DNA of 64,000 nt, from the NCBI RefSeq assembly GCF_050624435.1, contig NC_134542.1, positions 13,103,497 to 13,167,496 on the forward strand, written 5' to 3'. Positions 23,916-35,584 of the stretch are shown here, one piece after another. The notes under the pieces are model-generated. The model did no database searches and was not told the origin of the DNA. It saw only the letters and a list, made by a program, of their open reading frames with translations. This DNA comes from Tenrec ecaudatus. Its lineage: Eukaryota > Chordata > Mammalia > Afrosoricida > Tenrecidae. A program made the translations under genes and the position numbers. Each line of letters starts with the position of its first letter. Within the stretch, counting starts at the first letter, position 1.

Positions 23916-25015
23916 TTGTTGTTGTTGTCAAGTGCCATCGACCTTGACTCATATCGACCCTGTGTACAACAGAGCCAGACAGTTCCTGCAGCTGCACCCA
24001 CCTCCCAAATTTCCCCATGTTCAAGCTCATTGTTGTAGCCACTGTGCTAATCCACCTTGTTGAAGGCCTCCCTTTTTTCATTACCCTTTTCCTTTCCAAG
24101 CGTGATGTGCTTCCCCTGGGACTGGTCTCTCCTGACAACATGTCCAAATATGTAAGTTGAACACTATCCTCCATCCCTCTAAGGAGCATTCTGGCTGTAC
24201 ATCTTCCAAGAAAGATGTGTTAGTCTGGGTTGGCTAGAGAAACAAATCCAGAGACCCTCATATGTGTGTAAAAGAGAGTTTTATATCCAAGAGTAATTAT
24301 ATATTAAGAAAACATCCCAGCGCAGTACAGATTAAGTCCATAAATTCTATATTAGCCCATAAATCTGATATTAGCCCAAATGTCCGATAATTGTCCACAA
24401 ATTCTTCTACAGACTCAACCAGGATATGCAATGATGCTGAAAGCAGGAAGATCACAGGCCAGTGCGTGAAAAGTCTTATGGAAGCATCTCAGTGCTGGCC
24501 CCACTCTCCATGTGGCTCCTCCTGCTCCAGGGCTCTGGCTGCCATCAGCATAGTTTCATGTGGCTTGTCAACAGAATGTGAAGCAGAGAGAGTATGTGTC
24601 CCACCTCCAGAGAAGAAGAGAGGAGTTCCCAGTATCCTTAGGAGAAGGCCATGCCCACACAGAGGTATCATTGGCTATGACCTGATTGACAGGCTAGACT
24701 CCACCCCTTCACTCAAGTTGACAGGAGATGATGTAACTGCCCCAAATGATGTGTTTGTTCTTTTCATAGCCCCTGGTACTCTCAGTATTCTTCTCTAGCG
24801 CTGTATTCAAACACATTGTTTCTTCTTGGTCTTCCTTAATTAAAGTCCAAATTTCACATGCAAATGAGGGACGTGAAAATGCCATGGCTTTAGTCAGGTG
24901 CACCTTTAGTCCTAAAACAAGCTTTCTTCTCAGTGCTTTAAAGAGACCTTATGCAGCAGAGTTGCCCAATGAGATTTGCCATTTGATTTCTTGACTACTG
25001 TTTCCATCAACATCA
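23916..25015 (-). mobile_element. RTE LINE 3' region (antisense), split by an LTR-like element
   Basis: Antisense RTE occupies 23916-24215 ('gttgttgttgtcaagtgcc', 'actggtctctcctgacaac') and resumes at 24745-25015 ('catttcacatgcaaatgagg' region, 'agattgcccaatgag'-type end). The two halves are continuous in the RTE, so the 24216-24744 element arrived later. Confidence 0.87.
24216..24744 (-). mobile_element. ERVL-type LTR-like element (copy 1)
   Basis: Ends are TG...CA: 'tgtgttagtctgggtt' on the left and 'gatgtaactgcccca' on the right. The 5-bp flanks are aaaga and aatga (4 of 5 match). The ends resemble an old eutherian LTR with 'gtgtcaacttga' near one end and 'cagactaacaca' at the other. The strand follows that resemblance. 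No viral gene lies beside it, so it would be a solo LTR. It interrupts an RTE. Confidence 0.65.
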
Positions 25016-25019
25016 ACAA

Positions 25020-25690
25020 TTATGATTTTTCACAGTAATTTATCTTAGGCATTATTTTGATTAGGATTTAATATACAATGAAGACCATCCTCTTAAATTG
25101 TGTGAGCCTTGACAAATAATCATTGAAGCATGGCCATGATGAAGAATCATGTTCCGAAAATCTACTCATAGGCCTTTCTAGTCAACACCTCTTGTCACTT
25201 TCAGTCTCTGGCAAACACTATTCCACATCTCTAAAGTTTCAGGATTTTCAGAATATCATAACTCAAAATCATATGTCATGTAACCTTTGCCTTTGTCACT
25301 TGGACAATGAGATTTCATCCACATGAAAATCAAGAGAAAATTAGGAAAAGAGAACATTTGGTCTGACAAGATTTGCTTTAGCAAATTGATTTCATTCCCT
25401 ATACAATCCCTACAATTTATTTTATTCCTCCCATGAGTCATACCCTGTACTTGCTTCTTTAGTTGTATCACCCCATTCCATACAACCACCCAACCAAAAA
25501 AGTATTATTATTACCATTTTACAAATGATAATGCACTGCTACCAGAGCTAATAAATACTGTGACATATATTTCAGACCTAGGACTGACCAATCACAAAAC
25601 TCTTTACTTTTTATTGCACTTTTGTTCCAAGTTTAATTTTAATTTCAATTTTAAATAAAAAACAAAGATTTTTTTAAATAACCAGATTAT
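25020..25690. other. Unassigned sequence
   Basis: No gene or recognised repeat. Confidence 0.35.
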
Positions 25691-25691
25691 T

Positions 25692-25882
25692 GGTCATTAA
25701 TTTGATCCCAATACTGATGAACCCTACAGGACAGAGAACTGCCCCATACAGTCCCCAAGGCTGTAATCTTTAAAGAAACAGACCTTTACATCTTTCTCTT
25801 GCACAGCAGCCAATGGATCTGACCAGCAAACTGTCAGTAAACAGCTGAATGTTTAACTAAAGCACCACTGGGCCTCCTGAAT
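25692..25882 (-). repeat. AfroSINE (antisense)
   Basis: Reads 'aaccctacaggacagagaac', 'aaggctgtaatcttt', 'catctttctcttgcacag' and ends 'gcaccactgggcctcc'. Confidence 0.75.
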
Positions 25883-25884
25883 TG

Positions 25885-26415
25885 CTTAATAGAACCATGT
25901 GCTTAGAGTTCTCTTTTTCAAGCCCAACAACATAATCCCTATGCCATAATAATCAGAGAGGAGCTTATTGGGCTCTGTTTTAACTATCATAAAAGCTAGC
26001 AGGTGATAAAAAATTATTTATTTTTCATTCTGCTCTATATAATTCTATTCTCAAACGAGATGGCCTACTTTTTTATGTTTAAATCTATACATGTCCCCGC
26101 CATTATTAATAGACACGCTCTGTTCACAATGCAAATCACAAATAGATTGGAGTTCTGTTAGTTGTCTTGTATCTATTTTAACTATGTAAGTATGAGAATA
26201 ATTGGTACATATTAAGATATTGCATGTAAATATCAAAATGGACTAATTAGGGCCTTAGTCCTAGCATTTCAGTGAATCAGGACGTCAGTTTGAATTGTAA
26301 AGCGCATTTTAAATCACATAAAGAAAATGCATATGCTTATAACTCATCAATAAATTTCTTTAATATTTTCATCTTTTAAAATAACATTAAATTCAGAATA
26401 TAAAGAAGAAAATGA
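25885..26415. other. Unassigned AT-rich sequence
   Basis: No gene or recognised repeat. Confidence 0.35.
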
Positions 26416-26428
26416 ACAGAAAACTCTT

Positions 26429-26477
26429 TTTTTAAATCATTTTATTAGGGACTCATACAACTCTTATAACAATCCAT
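26429..26477 (-). mobile_element. Very short L1 3'-end insertion (about 50 bp)
   Basis: A T-run followed by 'attttattagggactcatac' is the extreme L1 3' end in reverse. It is bounded by an exact 11-bp duplication, agaaaactctt, at 26418-26428 and 26478-26488. This is a severely 5'-truncated retrotransposition. Confidence 0.85.
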
Positions 26478-26609
26478 AGAAAACTCTTGGCTCTTCAGAG
26501 CAATGTTCTTAGGAATTCAGACAGACCTTCCATCATCGTCTCAATCCCAAGTCACAGCTTTCAATGAACTATCTGTACTATCCATTGATATATTACAAAT
26601 GCAACTTTA

Positions 26610-26765
26610 AATTTAAACATCATGAGTTTAAATCCTAGTTCACTTTTTTTGTGATCTTAGGTGATGTACTTTATGTTTTTGAATCTCATTCCTTGTCTCA
26701 GTTCATTTTATCAAAATAGTAATAACAAACTTCATATATCATAGGGAATTGTGCAACCTAACATT
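26610..26765 (+). repeat. MIR SINE fragment
   Basis: Follows the sense MIR order: 'gagtttaaatcctagttcac', 'gtgatcttaggtgatgtact' and 'cattttatcaaaatagtaat'. Confidence 0.5.
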
Positions 26766-26769
26766 TTGG

Positions 26770-27459
26770 AACAAGATTAAGAATATTAAAATGCACATAC
26801 ATGTGTAGCGGGTATTTTGTGTGTATAAGAAGGAGGATATTATCTTAGCGCAAGCTCTACAACTGAATTTCAAGAGATTTAATCGAATTTTTATCTTCTG
26901 GAAGTTTTGTTTCCACAATTACATAATCTTGCCAAATCTCGTCAATGTTTCCATAAATTCTCCCAGGTGGTCTTATCCACACCTGATGAATGAATCCGGA
27001 TTCTGCATTACCCTGATTCACCACATAGACCCTCCAGCTGTGTGTGCTGCCTCGCCATGTCATGGTTCTCTGCAACCCAGGAGGTTGATCAACAAGGACT
27101 TAGATTCTTGTGATGAGTGTCTTTTGTACTTCTGGAAAGGGAGAAGTTGAATGGCTCTCATCCCAGTGAACATGCATTTGAGAAAGTCCCAAAACTGAGT
27201 TACTTTGTACCATAATTATTATAAAATTAGTTTTACCTTTATATATTTGTAGCATCAAGCACCTACTGTGGATAGATCACTATATTAACAGTCTATGAAC
27301 AGAACCACAATTTCCTCCCACTTCTGAAACTTTAGAGTTGTTTTCAGCTTGTCATGAATTACTGCCTTAAGGGCTTACTGCAAACTCTCACTGGGGAAAA
27401 CTGCAAGCCTCCTTTTATTTTGGCTTTAAATATGCCCCACCATGATCACCACAACAACC
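26770..27459. other. Unassigned sequence
   Basis: No recognised feature. The 26821-27150 open frame has no known domain. Confidence 0.35.
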
Positions 27460-27464
27460 CCAAC

Positions 27465-27964
27465 TTTGTCAGTCTGGGTCGACTAGAGAAACAAATTCAT
27501 AAACATGCATATGTGTATAAGAAAGAGCTTTATATACAAGAGCAATTGAATATTGAGAAAACATCCCAATCAAGTCCAGGTCAAGTCCATAAATCTGATA
27601 TTAGCCCATATGTCTGTTACCAGTCTATAAATTCTTCTTCAGACTCAGGCAACACCTGCAATGATGCCGAATGCAGGAAGATCACAGGCCAGTGGATGGA
27701 AAGTCTTGTGGGTCCAGTGTGGTAGAAGCATCTCAGCACTGGCAAGTAACTCCTCAGCTCTAGGTCTATGGCTCCATCAGCCTGTCTCCATGTGGCTTGT
27801 CAACAGCAATGTCTCCCAGGGAGTGTTCCTGTGACCGGACCGCAGGCAAGCTATTTATCTCCTTATCTCCAAATGAGGTTATCAAGCTGTGAACAAGTGA
27901 AAGGCTAAATTCCACCCTTTCACTCTTAAGTCTCAAATTGACAACAGATTATGTAACTACCACA
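27465..27964 (-). mobile_element. ERVL-type LTR-like element (copy 2) with perfect 5-bp duplication
   Basis: Same family as 24216-24744: 'cagtctgggtcgactagag' at one end and 'attatgtaactaccaca' at the other. Flanks are ccaac at 27460-27464 and ccaac at 27965-27969. A 5-bp duplication fits class III (ERVL-type) LTR insertion. Confidence 0.72.
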
Positions 27965-27969
27965 CCAAC

Positions 27970-28574
27970 ATTACCAGACTTCTCTCATTGTGTCTGAATT
28001 TTGTGACACACCAACAGAGTTTTTATTAGGTTTGGGGATTTTTCTTCAGTGATATGCTTTCCAAATAAACTAACAGTTAAAATAAGGGTAGATGGTGTTA
28101 TTTATTTTCACAATTAAGGTTTCTATAAGTCTCAGCTAAATTCCAGTTTTTATCTCCTCTACACTAACATAGACTGAGAATTGATAGTGTATGTAAAATG
28201 CTATTCTTAATAACACATATATAGTAGTAGTATCTAACTCCTCTTTAACGTTCTTCTGGAAAGTGGGGGAAAATTGTTTACTCCTTAGGCAAACAGGGCA
28301 GGACAGCCACCTTCCATGGTTCATGGCCCATGGAAGAAAGCTGATGGCTCAGCCATGGGACTGATGAAGCCATGACTGGTCTGTCTTTCCGCCTGAGATG
28401 AACTGACACTTGCCTCCTGTTCCCTGACCAAAGCTGGAGAAGGCAGCAGTCTGCAAACCTCTCAGTTCTTCATGCTCCTAGTTTCATCCTCCCCTCCTGC
28501 CTAGGAATAACATGGCTGGTGTGTTAATGCTTCTTTGTAAACCTTCAAATTGGGGACAGTCCTTTTGTATAACC
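27970..28574. other. Unassigned sequence
   Basis: No gene or recognised repeat. Confidence 0.35.
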
Positions 28575-28765
28575 CAATGTTTCTCAACCTGCCTAATTCT
28601 GCGACCCTTTAATACAGTTCTTCATGTGGTGGTGACCCCCCAACCATAAAATTACTTTTGTTGCTGCTTCATAACTGTTATTTTGCTTCTGTTATGAATT
28701 GGGCAACCCCTGTGAAAGGGTCATTCAACCCCAAAGCGTCGCTACCCACAGGTTGAGAACTGCTG
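28575..28765 (-). mobile_element. SPIN-type non-autonomous hAT transposon (short form)
   Basis: Terminal inverted repeats: the left end has 'ttctcaacct' and the right end 'aggttgagaactgctg'. Internal markers are 'accctttaatacagttc' and 'gtgaaagggtcattcaaccc'. Flanking 8-mers are gtataacc and gtatgagc (6 of 8 match). It is an internally deleted form of the 39045 copy, in reverse orientation. Confidence 0.85.
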
Positions 28766-28769
28766 GTAT

Positions 28770-29040
28770 GAGCCTAGCATTAGTTGCAGGCTACGTGGCA
28801 GGAAGAGTATTTAAACATGCCCCCAATGAAATCTGGGCCTCAAGTGTCTCTTCGGGGGCCCCATGCCTCAACTGCATCTATCCTTTTTCTTTTCTGTACG
28901 TTTTCTGATTGCAGATCACACCTGTACTCTCGAATATGTTTGTAGCATAAGAGAAGAGCCGGCCTGCACACTGTATTACACTAGAAGGCAACGATGCTTT
29001 CAAGCTATGCAGCGTATCCCTTCATGATCTTTAAGACACT
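28770..29040. other. Unassigned sequence
   Basis: No recognised feature. Confidence 0.3.
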
Positions 29041-29044
29041 GCTA

Positions 29045-31085
29045 TGATCAAGTTCTTGCTGAAGGTGATGAAAATTGAAACAAGTCCACGGGATTAAGAG
29101 ACCAATGTGGAATATATTTCACCTAAATGTAAGACCATCTCAAAGAAATGATGCATATTAACATGAACATTAACAGCAACAACAACAAACCCGAAAACCA
29201 GATGCCTGTGAATGCCATCAAGGATATCATGCAGAAAGAAAGCAAAAACTCGTTTATAAAACAAGCACAGAAAGAAAATACTAAGATGGGTTTTAGAAGA
29301 GAATTTTAAACTTGCTCTTGAAATCAGAGTGGCTAAAATAAGTAGAAGAAATGATTAAGGAAAGACATTGAACAAAAGCTTCAGAAGGCAACTCAGGAAG
29401 ACAAAGTGAAAACTTCCAATAAAATGTACAGAGACCTGGGATTAGAAAGCCAAAACAGGACAGGTTTACCATTTCTCAAACTGAAAGAACTAATGAAAAA
29501 TTAAAACTCAAACCTCAAGTTGCAATACTGACTGGTTCTATGGACAAAATATGAAAGATGAATAAATAAGAATGGAGAAATACACAGAATCCTTGTATCA
29601 CAAGAAGGGGTCAACCTTTAACGATCTCACAAGGCAGAATGGGGGCATGAACTGATGGTATTAAGAGAAGCCCAAGCAGATATGAAAGCTTTGGCAATCA
29701 GTTAAGGTGTTCTGAAACGTAGGTTTTTTAATGTTGGTTATCGATGCCAATGGATTAGGCAGGCTGCCATGTGGACAACTGACTGGAAGAGACCCATATT
29801 GCACCATGCCAAAGAAATGTGATACCACCAAATGCCTGGGTAATACATGGATACTCTTAAATCACAGACAAGTATATTTTTCTTTAAATATGTTTTTTAA
29901 TGTTTGCATCAATAGGGAGCCACTAAAAAGGCTAGCCAGATTCAGAAGAGAACATGGCACCAAGAGTGTTCTTGCTGATGTCAGATGGGTCCTGGATGGA
30001 TTCAGGGAATACTAGAAAAATGTTTACTTGAATTTTATTGATTAAGCAAAAGCATTGGATTGTGTAACGCATCATGTACAGCACTATAATGAATGCAAAT
30101 TTGAGAAGACTTGATCTATAACCTATATGTAGAATCTGGAGTAGGAAAAATCATTCAAAAAGAACTCTTGGAAATATGGGATAACTACAAAGATATATAT
30201 CATAGTTCCATCTACAGCTCATATAAATCTTTATATTGAGCAAATGCTTGAGAAACAGGACTGTATGAAGAAAAACATGATCAGAATTCAAGGGAGACTC
30301 ACAAACAACCCATGACATAAAGATGAGAGAAACTTGCTTATTGAAAGTTAGGAAAACTTGAATCACTTACCAATGAAGACCAAACAAATAGCTTTCAGTG
30401 TGGGTAAAAAATAAGACAAAACTCTTCACAATTGGACCAATAAGTAACCATATGGTAATAGAGAAAATGTTAAAATTGTCAATAATGTCATATTTCTTGT
30501 ATCCACAATCATTGCTCATCGCAGCAGCAGTCAAGAAACCCACGGCATTTCCAAACAATGTATTGCACTGGGTAAGTCTCATGCAAAGAACATTTTTTAC
30601 AGTATTGAAGAATAAAATTTCGATTTAAGGACTAAGGTATGTATGCCTGACTCAAGTCATGATATTTCCAATTGATTCATATGCATGTGACATTGGGTAA
30701 TGTAAAAAGAAGACCAGAGAAGGACAGCTGATCTTGAATTATGATGTTAGGAAAGTATATCAACTATATTATGGGCTACCTAAGAAGGCACACACTTCTG
30801 CTGGAAGAAATGCATCCAGGATGCTCCTCAGAATGGAGGATGGCAAGACGTTGTCTCCTGTATTTGGTACGTGATCAATGGGAGCAGTTCCTGAAGAAGG
30901 GCATCATGCTTGGAAAATAGGGGGTGAAAGAAAAAGAGGAAGAGCTTCAACAAGTGCAATATGGACTCAAACATTGCAATAGCTTCTAGGTTATGTAGAA
31001 CCAGAGAGTATATCATTCTGTTGTACACAATCAATATGAGATGGAATCAACTGCATGGCACCTCACAGCAATAACAACATGCCCA
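29045..31085 (+). mobile_element. RTE LINE, 5'-truncated
   Basis: Starts in the coding region between endonuclease and reverse transcriptase and runs to the 3' end ('gcacctcacagcaataacaac'). Markers include 'agagacctgggattagaaa', 'gccactaaaaaggctagcca' and 'gaagggcatcatgcttgg'. Small deletions and stops make the frame dead. Confidence 0.82.
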
Positions 31086-31194
31086 AAGGTCATCACTGAT
31101 TGTTTATTAAGAAAAAAATATTTTTTAGTAATAAAGATAAGTAATGTTTACGGAAAGAACAAATACAATTATATGCCTACAGGAAAAACCTTAC

Positions 31195-32297
31195 CATTTG
31201 TGGTAGTTGGGTTTTATGCCAATTTCTATGGGGCCATATAGCGTCTGGGGTCTTAAAGTCTTGAAGGTAAGCAAGTGGCCATCTAGCTAAGAAGCAACAA
31301 AGCCCCCATGGAAGAACAACACCGGCCTGTGTGATCATGAGGTGCTGAGGAATCAGTTATCAGGCATAAAAGAACAAAAAATCATATCATTGTGTGCTCA
31401 CTGCCATGATACAATCACTGAAGACAAATAGGTGCATAAGCAAATGTGGTGAAGAAAGCTGATGGTGGCCAGCTATCAAAAGATATAGAATCTGGGATCT
31501 TAAAGGCTTGAAGGTAAACAAGCGGCCATCTAGCTCAGAAGCAACAAAGCCCACATGAAAGAAGCACACTAGCCTGTGCGATTACAAGGTGTCAAAGGGA
31601 TCAGGTATCAGGCATCATCAGAACAAAAAAGTCTTACCATGGTGAATGAGTGGGGGGAGTATGGAATGGAGACCCAAAACCCATTTGTAGGCCACTGGAT
31701 ATCCCCTTACAGAAGGGTTTTGGGGAGGAGATGAGCAAGTCAGGGTGTGATGTAGCAATGATGAAAAATACAACTTTCCTCTAGTTCCTAAATGCTCCCC
31801 CCACCCACCCACTATCATGATCCCAATTTTACCTTGAAAGTCTAGCTAGACCAGAGGATGTACCCTGGTACAGATAAGAACTGAAAACACAACGAATCCT
31901 GGGCAGATGATCCCTTCAGGACCAGTGGTGTGAGTAGTGATACTGGGAGGATAGAGAGAGGGTGGGGTGGAAAGGGGGAACTGATTACAAGGATCTACAT
32001 GTGACCTCCTCCCTGGGGGACAAACAACAGAAAAGTGGGTGAAGGGAGACATCGGACAGGGCAAGACATGACAAGATAATAATTTATAAATTATCAAGGG
32101 TTCATGAGGGAGAGGGAGTGTGGAGGGAGGGGAAAAAATTAGGAGCTGATACCAAGGGCTTAAGTGGAGAGCAAATATTTTGGGAATGATGAGGGCAATG
32201 AATGTACAAATATGCTTTACACAATTGATGTATGTATGGATTGTGATAAGAGTTGTATGAGGCCCTAATAAAATGAATTTAAAAAAAAAAAAAAAGA
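31195..32297 (+). mobile_element. L1 LINE 3'UTR with poly(A) tail
   Basis: The longest sense copy of the L1 tail in the window. It ends 'gccctaataaaatgaattt' plus a poly(A) run (32281-32295). Shared markers are 'gaggagctgata'-like sequence, 'gataatttataaattatcaa' reversed elsewhere, and 'gattgtgataagagttgtat'. It contains a duplicated 3'UTR module (31241-31385 and 31488-31632). Confidence 0.87.
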
Positions 32298-32351
32298 AGA
32301 AGCAACGGTTAAGAGATCAGAGATTAAAAAAAATTTTTTTTTCTATGGGGC

Positions 32352-32755
32352 TGAAAGCATAGGAGTGGAATCTACCCTGTCAGTCGGGTCACAGTGTGGA
32401 TTTTCATAAGAGAGAAAATGGATCTCGCTCTCTTGATCCTACCTTTGAGCTTTCCCACTTATGTGGATTCTGGGTATGTCTCCAGGGTGGTCCCATGAGG
32501 ATTCCAAGCCTGGGAGTTGCCATAACCCTGCCATGTTCCCACGGATCGTGGCTTCTCAGGAGTCTGCACCCACCAGCTTGTGACTCACTTGTGAGTCTGA
32601 AGACCCCTCCAGTTTAGCATCAGACCCATGGGCTAGAGTTGGGCTAGATAGGGACATTTTCATGATATAAAATGATTTCTTGATATAAATTTCTTTCTTA
32701 AACATATATACAGGTCACTGGTTTTGTTTCTCTAGATCACCCAACATAACACACC
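32352..32755 (+). mobile_element. LTR-like element (copy 3), diverged
   Basis: Recognised from 'ctaccctgtcagtcgggtca', 'gtgagtctgaagaccc', 'gatataaatttctttctta' and the end 'cacccaacataacac'. The left end is missing or too decayed to place. Confidence 0.5.
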
Positions 32756-32907
32756 ATTTAGTGGATATATTTCATTTCCTAAAATGTATAGGAAAACAAT
32801 CAAGATTGTAAATAATATAGGATTCCTTATTTTTTATTTCCTCAGACAATGAAACATTCAAAGTATAGATGAAATGAAACCAACATGGCTGAAACACTAT
32901 GTGGTTC

Positions 32908-33100
32908 TTGTAGTTACCTTTGAGTCACTTACAACTCATGGTGACTGCATGTGTACAAAGTAGAAACTGCTCACTAGAATGTGGGGGCTGTGACTTTGGA
33001 AGCAGATTCCTAGGCGTGACTTCACAGGTGCTTCTTTGCGTGGGTTTGTAATGTTAACCTTTCAGCTAAGAATCACTTAACTGCGGTACTCAAGGGCTCA
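32908..33100 (-). repeat. AfroSINE (antisense), diverged
   Basis: Shows 'tgagtcacttacaactcatg', 'tggaagcagattcctagg' and 'gttaacctttcagctaa'. Confidence 0.65.
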
Positions 33101-33105
33101 TAAAA

Positions 33106-33300
33106 CGGAAACCAAACTTACTGCCATCAAGTCGATTATGACTCGTGGTGACCTTGTAGGGCAGGCTAGAACTGCCCACACGAGTTTCTTCCTGAGACTG
33201 TCACAGCTTATAGGAGTAGAAGGCTCGGGCTGTGCTTTCAACCTGCTCACCTTTTGGAATGCAGCCCAACATGTAACCACTCCACCACCAGGGCTCATAC
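33106..33300 (-). repeat. AfroSINE (antisense)
   Basis: Well kept: 'ccatcaagtcgattatgac', 'ggcaggctagaactgccca', 'ctccaccaccagggctca'. It lies head-to-tail with the previous SINE. Confidence 0.8.
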
Positions 33301-33640
33301 ACCTCTTTGAAATTGAATGCTATCATAGCAGCCAAGACCTATGAAAAGTATATTCTACCAAAGAGCTCTAAAGAATCAGTGGTACTGAATTTAAAGAGAC
33401 CACGAGTCAAGCATGAAGATGATCTTATTTTGGTTGAGAGAAAAAAAGTTGGACAGCTGTGTTAGTCAAGTCTTTTCATAAAATGTTGGGTCAATGAGAT
33501 GAATATGGGCAAAGATTCAAAGTTTTCATAGAAGCAACGACTTTCAAAGCCTAATCAGAACTCAGAAGATTAAAATACATTTTGTAAAAAGAGTTGACAT
33601 TGTAATTGAACAGATGCAGTCGTGAAAAATAGAAAAAATA
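33301..33640. other. Unassigned sequence
   Basis: No recognised feature. Confidence 0.3.
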
Positions 33641-33644
33641 TTGA

Positions 33645-33742
33645 CACAGGACAGGGCAGTGTTTCATTGTGTTTTACATAGTGTCACCTGGAGTCAGAAC
33701 CAACTGTAAAGCACCTGCCAACAACAACAATAACAACAAATT
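33645..33742 (+). mobile_element. RTE LINE 3' terminus
   Basis: Contains 'acagggcagtgtttcattgt', 'ggagtcagaaccaactgtaa' and an (AAC)n tail. Only about 100 bp of the element is present. Confidence 0.65.
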
Positions 33743-35055
33743 ACGTGAAGTCCTCTCCACAGCATGCACATAACTGTGTCACACTGCAGGAAAAAAATAT
33801 TCTATTTGACTTTATGAAATGAATTTGATTCTCCTCAAAATGAAATATCATATTTGCTTTGAACTAACATTTTTTTTCATTTTAAATTATTCAGAAAGAC
33901 AAGCTACATCTCTGGAATAGTTTCATTATATGTAACCAAATAAGTTTTTCTTATAAGAAATGTCATTCCCAAATTAACAATGATGAAAGATGAAGGGATT
34001 TAATATTTCCATCTCAATGTCAGTTTAAATATGTGGGCTTTGTATCAAGACTTTGCTATTATAATATCAAGTTTCTTATGCGATCATGATCTTTTCATAT
34101 AGGTTAATCATATTTCCACAATCACAGTAAGTTTTATCAATCTTTTAGGGCCAGAGGAATGTAATAAATATTATGACAATAAAAAGTCTTAATATTTCCA
34201 GTAACCATACTCAGGTTAATATTTGGTGACCTTGGAGTTAAGGTTTTTCTATTGATCTGCAGTCTTGTCTGTAATTGATCCATTTCAGTCTGTGCATGCC
34301 AGGTTAAATTAAACCCACAGACAATATAATCTTAATTGCAGCCCCAGGTTTCACATGGTGAAGAAGATCCATATAAGACAACTCAGTTTTGTGTTTGGAA
34401 AACAGCTGTGTGCTTATTAGTAATGATGTGCTTTGACAGGCTCTGATCATCATAAAGATAGCCTATTATGGAAGTGAAGTCAAATATTTCTGGATGCATA
34501 TTTGGCACTGAGGCCTCCTTCTCTGCCATCATTCAGAAAATGTTACTGCTCTGACGGTATGTCGTTGACTTTTAGTAATTTTTAAAGTGTATACTTATAT
34601 ATTTGTATTAAATTGTGAGCATTATTAACTTATTACAGATGGTTAGCGTGATTCCTAGTGGCAATTACTTACTTAAATGTAGACTGAGATGGTAATTAGG
34701 CAAAATAATGTTCAATAAATAGCTCCTGGTGCTATCTAAGCAATACAAGCTTCAATTTAAAATGCGTAGCCACTTTTCTCCATAGCCCTATACCTTCCAA
34801 TGAATGGCATATTGAATGTCAGTATCCCAGCTCAGTGGGAACTTAGAAATTGGCTCTGGAAAGTTCTTAATCTAAGACTTAAGAGATATAGAATTGTGAC
34901 CATGTAGATTTCTTTTCTGCGTTTGCTTTCCTTTGATGGGCTCACATCCAAAGGGCCTCTCTCAGGGAACAAACGACCTCCATCTAGGAAAGGTGAAAGC
35001 CACCTATCTTCTGTGACAGTTGTCTTGTGTGTGTGCCCACATGGATCCCATTGGA
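33743..35055. other. Repeat-poor interval; candidate conserved non-coding region
   Basis: About 1.3 kb without a recognised young repeat. The core at about 34200-34560 has balanced composition and a well-kept look, unlike the decayed repeats around it. No splice-bounded exon or long frame is visible. Enhancer-type function is a guess. Confidence 0.35.
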
Positions 35056-35059
35056 ACAT

Positions 35060-35483
35060 GTGTGCGGAGTTTAGCCTGTCAATCAGGCCGCAGCTTCATT
35101 GGAGGGTGACCAGGATAAATGACTCTTCCTCATTCTCCCTGGAGATGGGCTATTGCACCCTCTCTTCTTTCACCTTCTTGTTGACAGGCCACATGGACCC
35201 CAGCTGATACCTGCGAAAGCCCTGGAGTTGCCTGTACCCCCACCAGATCCACAAAATGTTTCACCCACCAACCTGTGATCTTCCTGCATTTTGCATCATT
35301 ACATGTGGTGTATGAGTCTGAAGAGGGATTTATGAACTATTATTGGACTTGTGGGCTAATATCAGACTTGTGGAATTGATCTGGGATATTTTCTTAATAT
35401 ACAATTAGTCTTTGATATAAAGCTCTTTCCTATCCTATCTGAGTGTCTCTGAATTTGTTTCTCTAGTTAACCCAGCCTAACAC
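35060..35483 (+). mobile_element. LTR-like element (copy 4)
   Basis: Carries 'gagtttagcctgtcaatcag', 'gatcttcctgcattttgc', 'atgagtctgaagaggga', 'tgatataaagctctttcc' and ends 'aacccagcctaacac'. The left end is not defined. Confidence 0.62.
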
Positions 35484-35584
35484 CTCTTCCAAGTAAAAAT
35501 GGAAAACAACTGGTTTCTGCATGAAAAGGAGAAATGATATTTGTTTTGTGATCATTGATATCATCTCCAATATCCACTATCCGT

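Noticed and set aside
24391-24798. 135-codon open frame
   Set aside because: It lies across an LTR-like element and antisense RTE; no known domain.
31241-31632. CRISPR-like direct repeats
   Set aside because: There are only two long imperfect copies inside an L1 3'UTR in a mammalian genome.
32281-32295. Poly(A) run as a sign of a processed pseudogene
   Set aside because: It directly follows a recognised L1 3'UTR and is that element's own tail.
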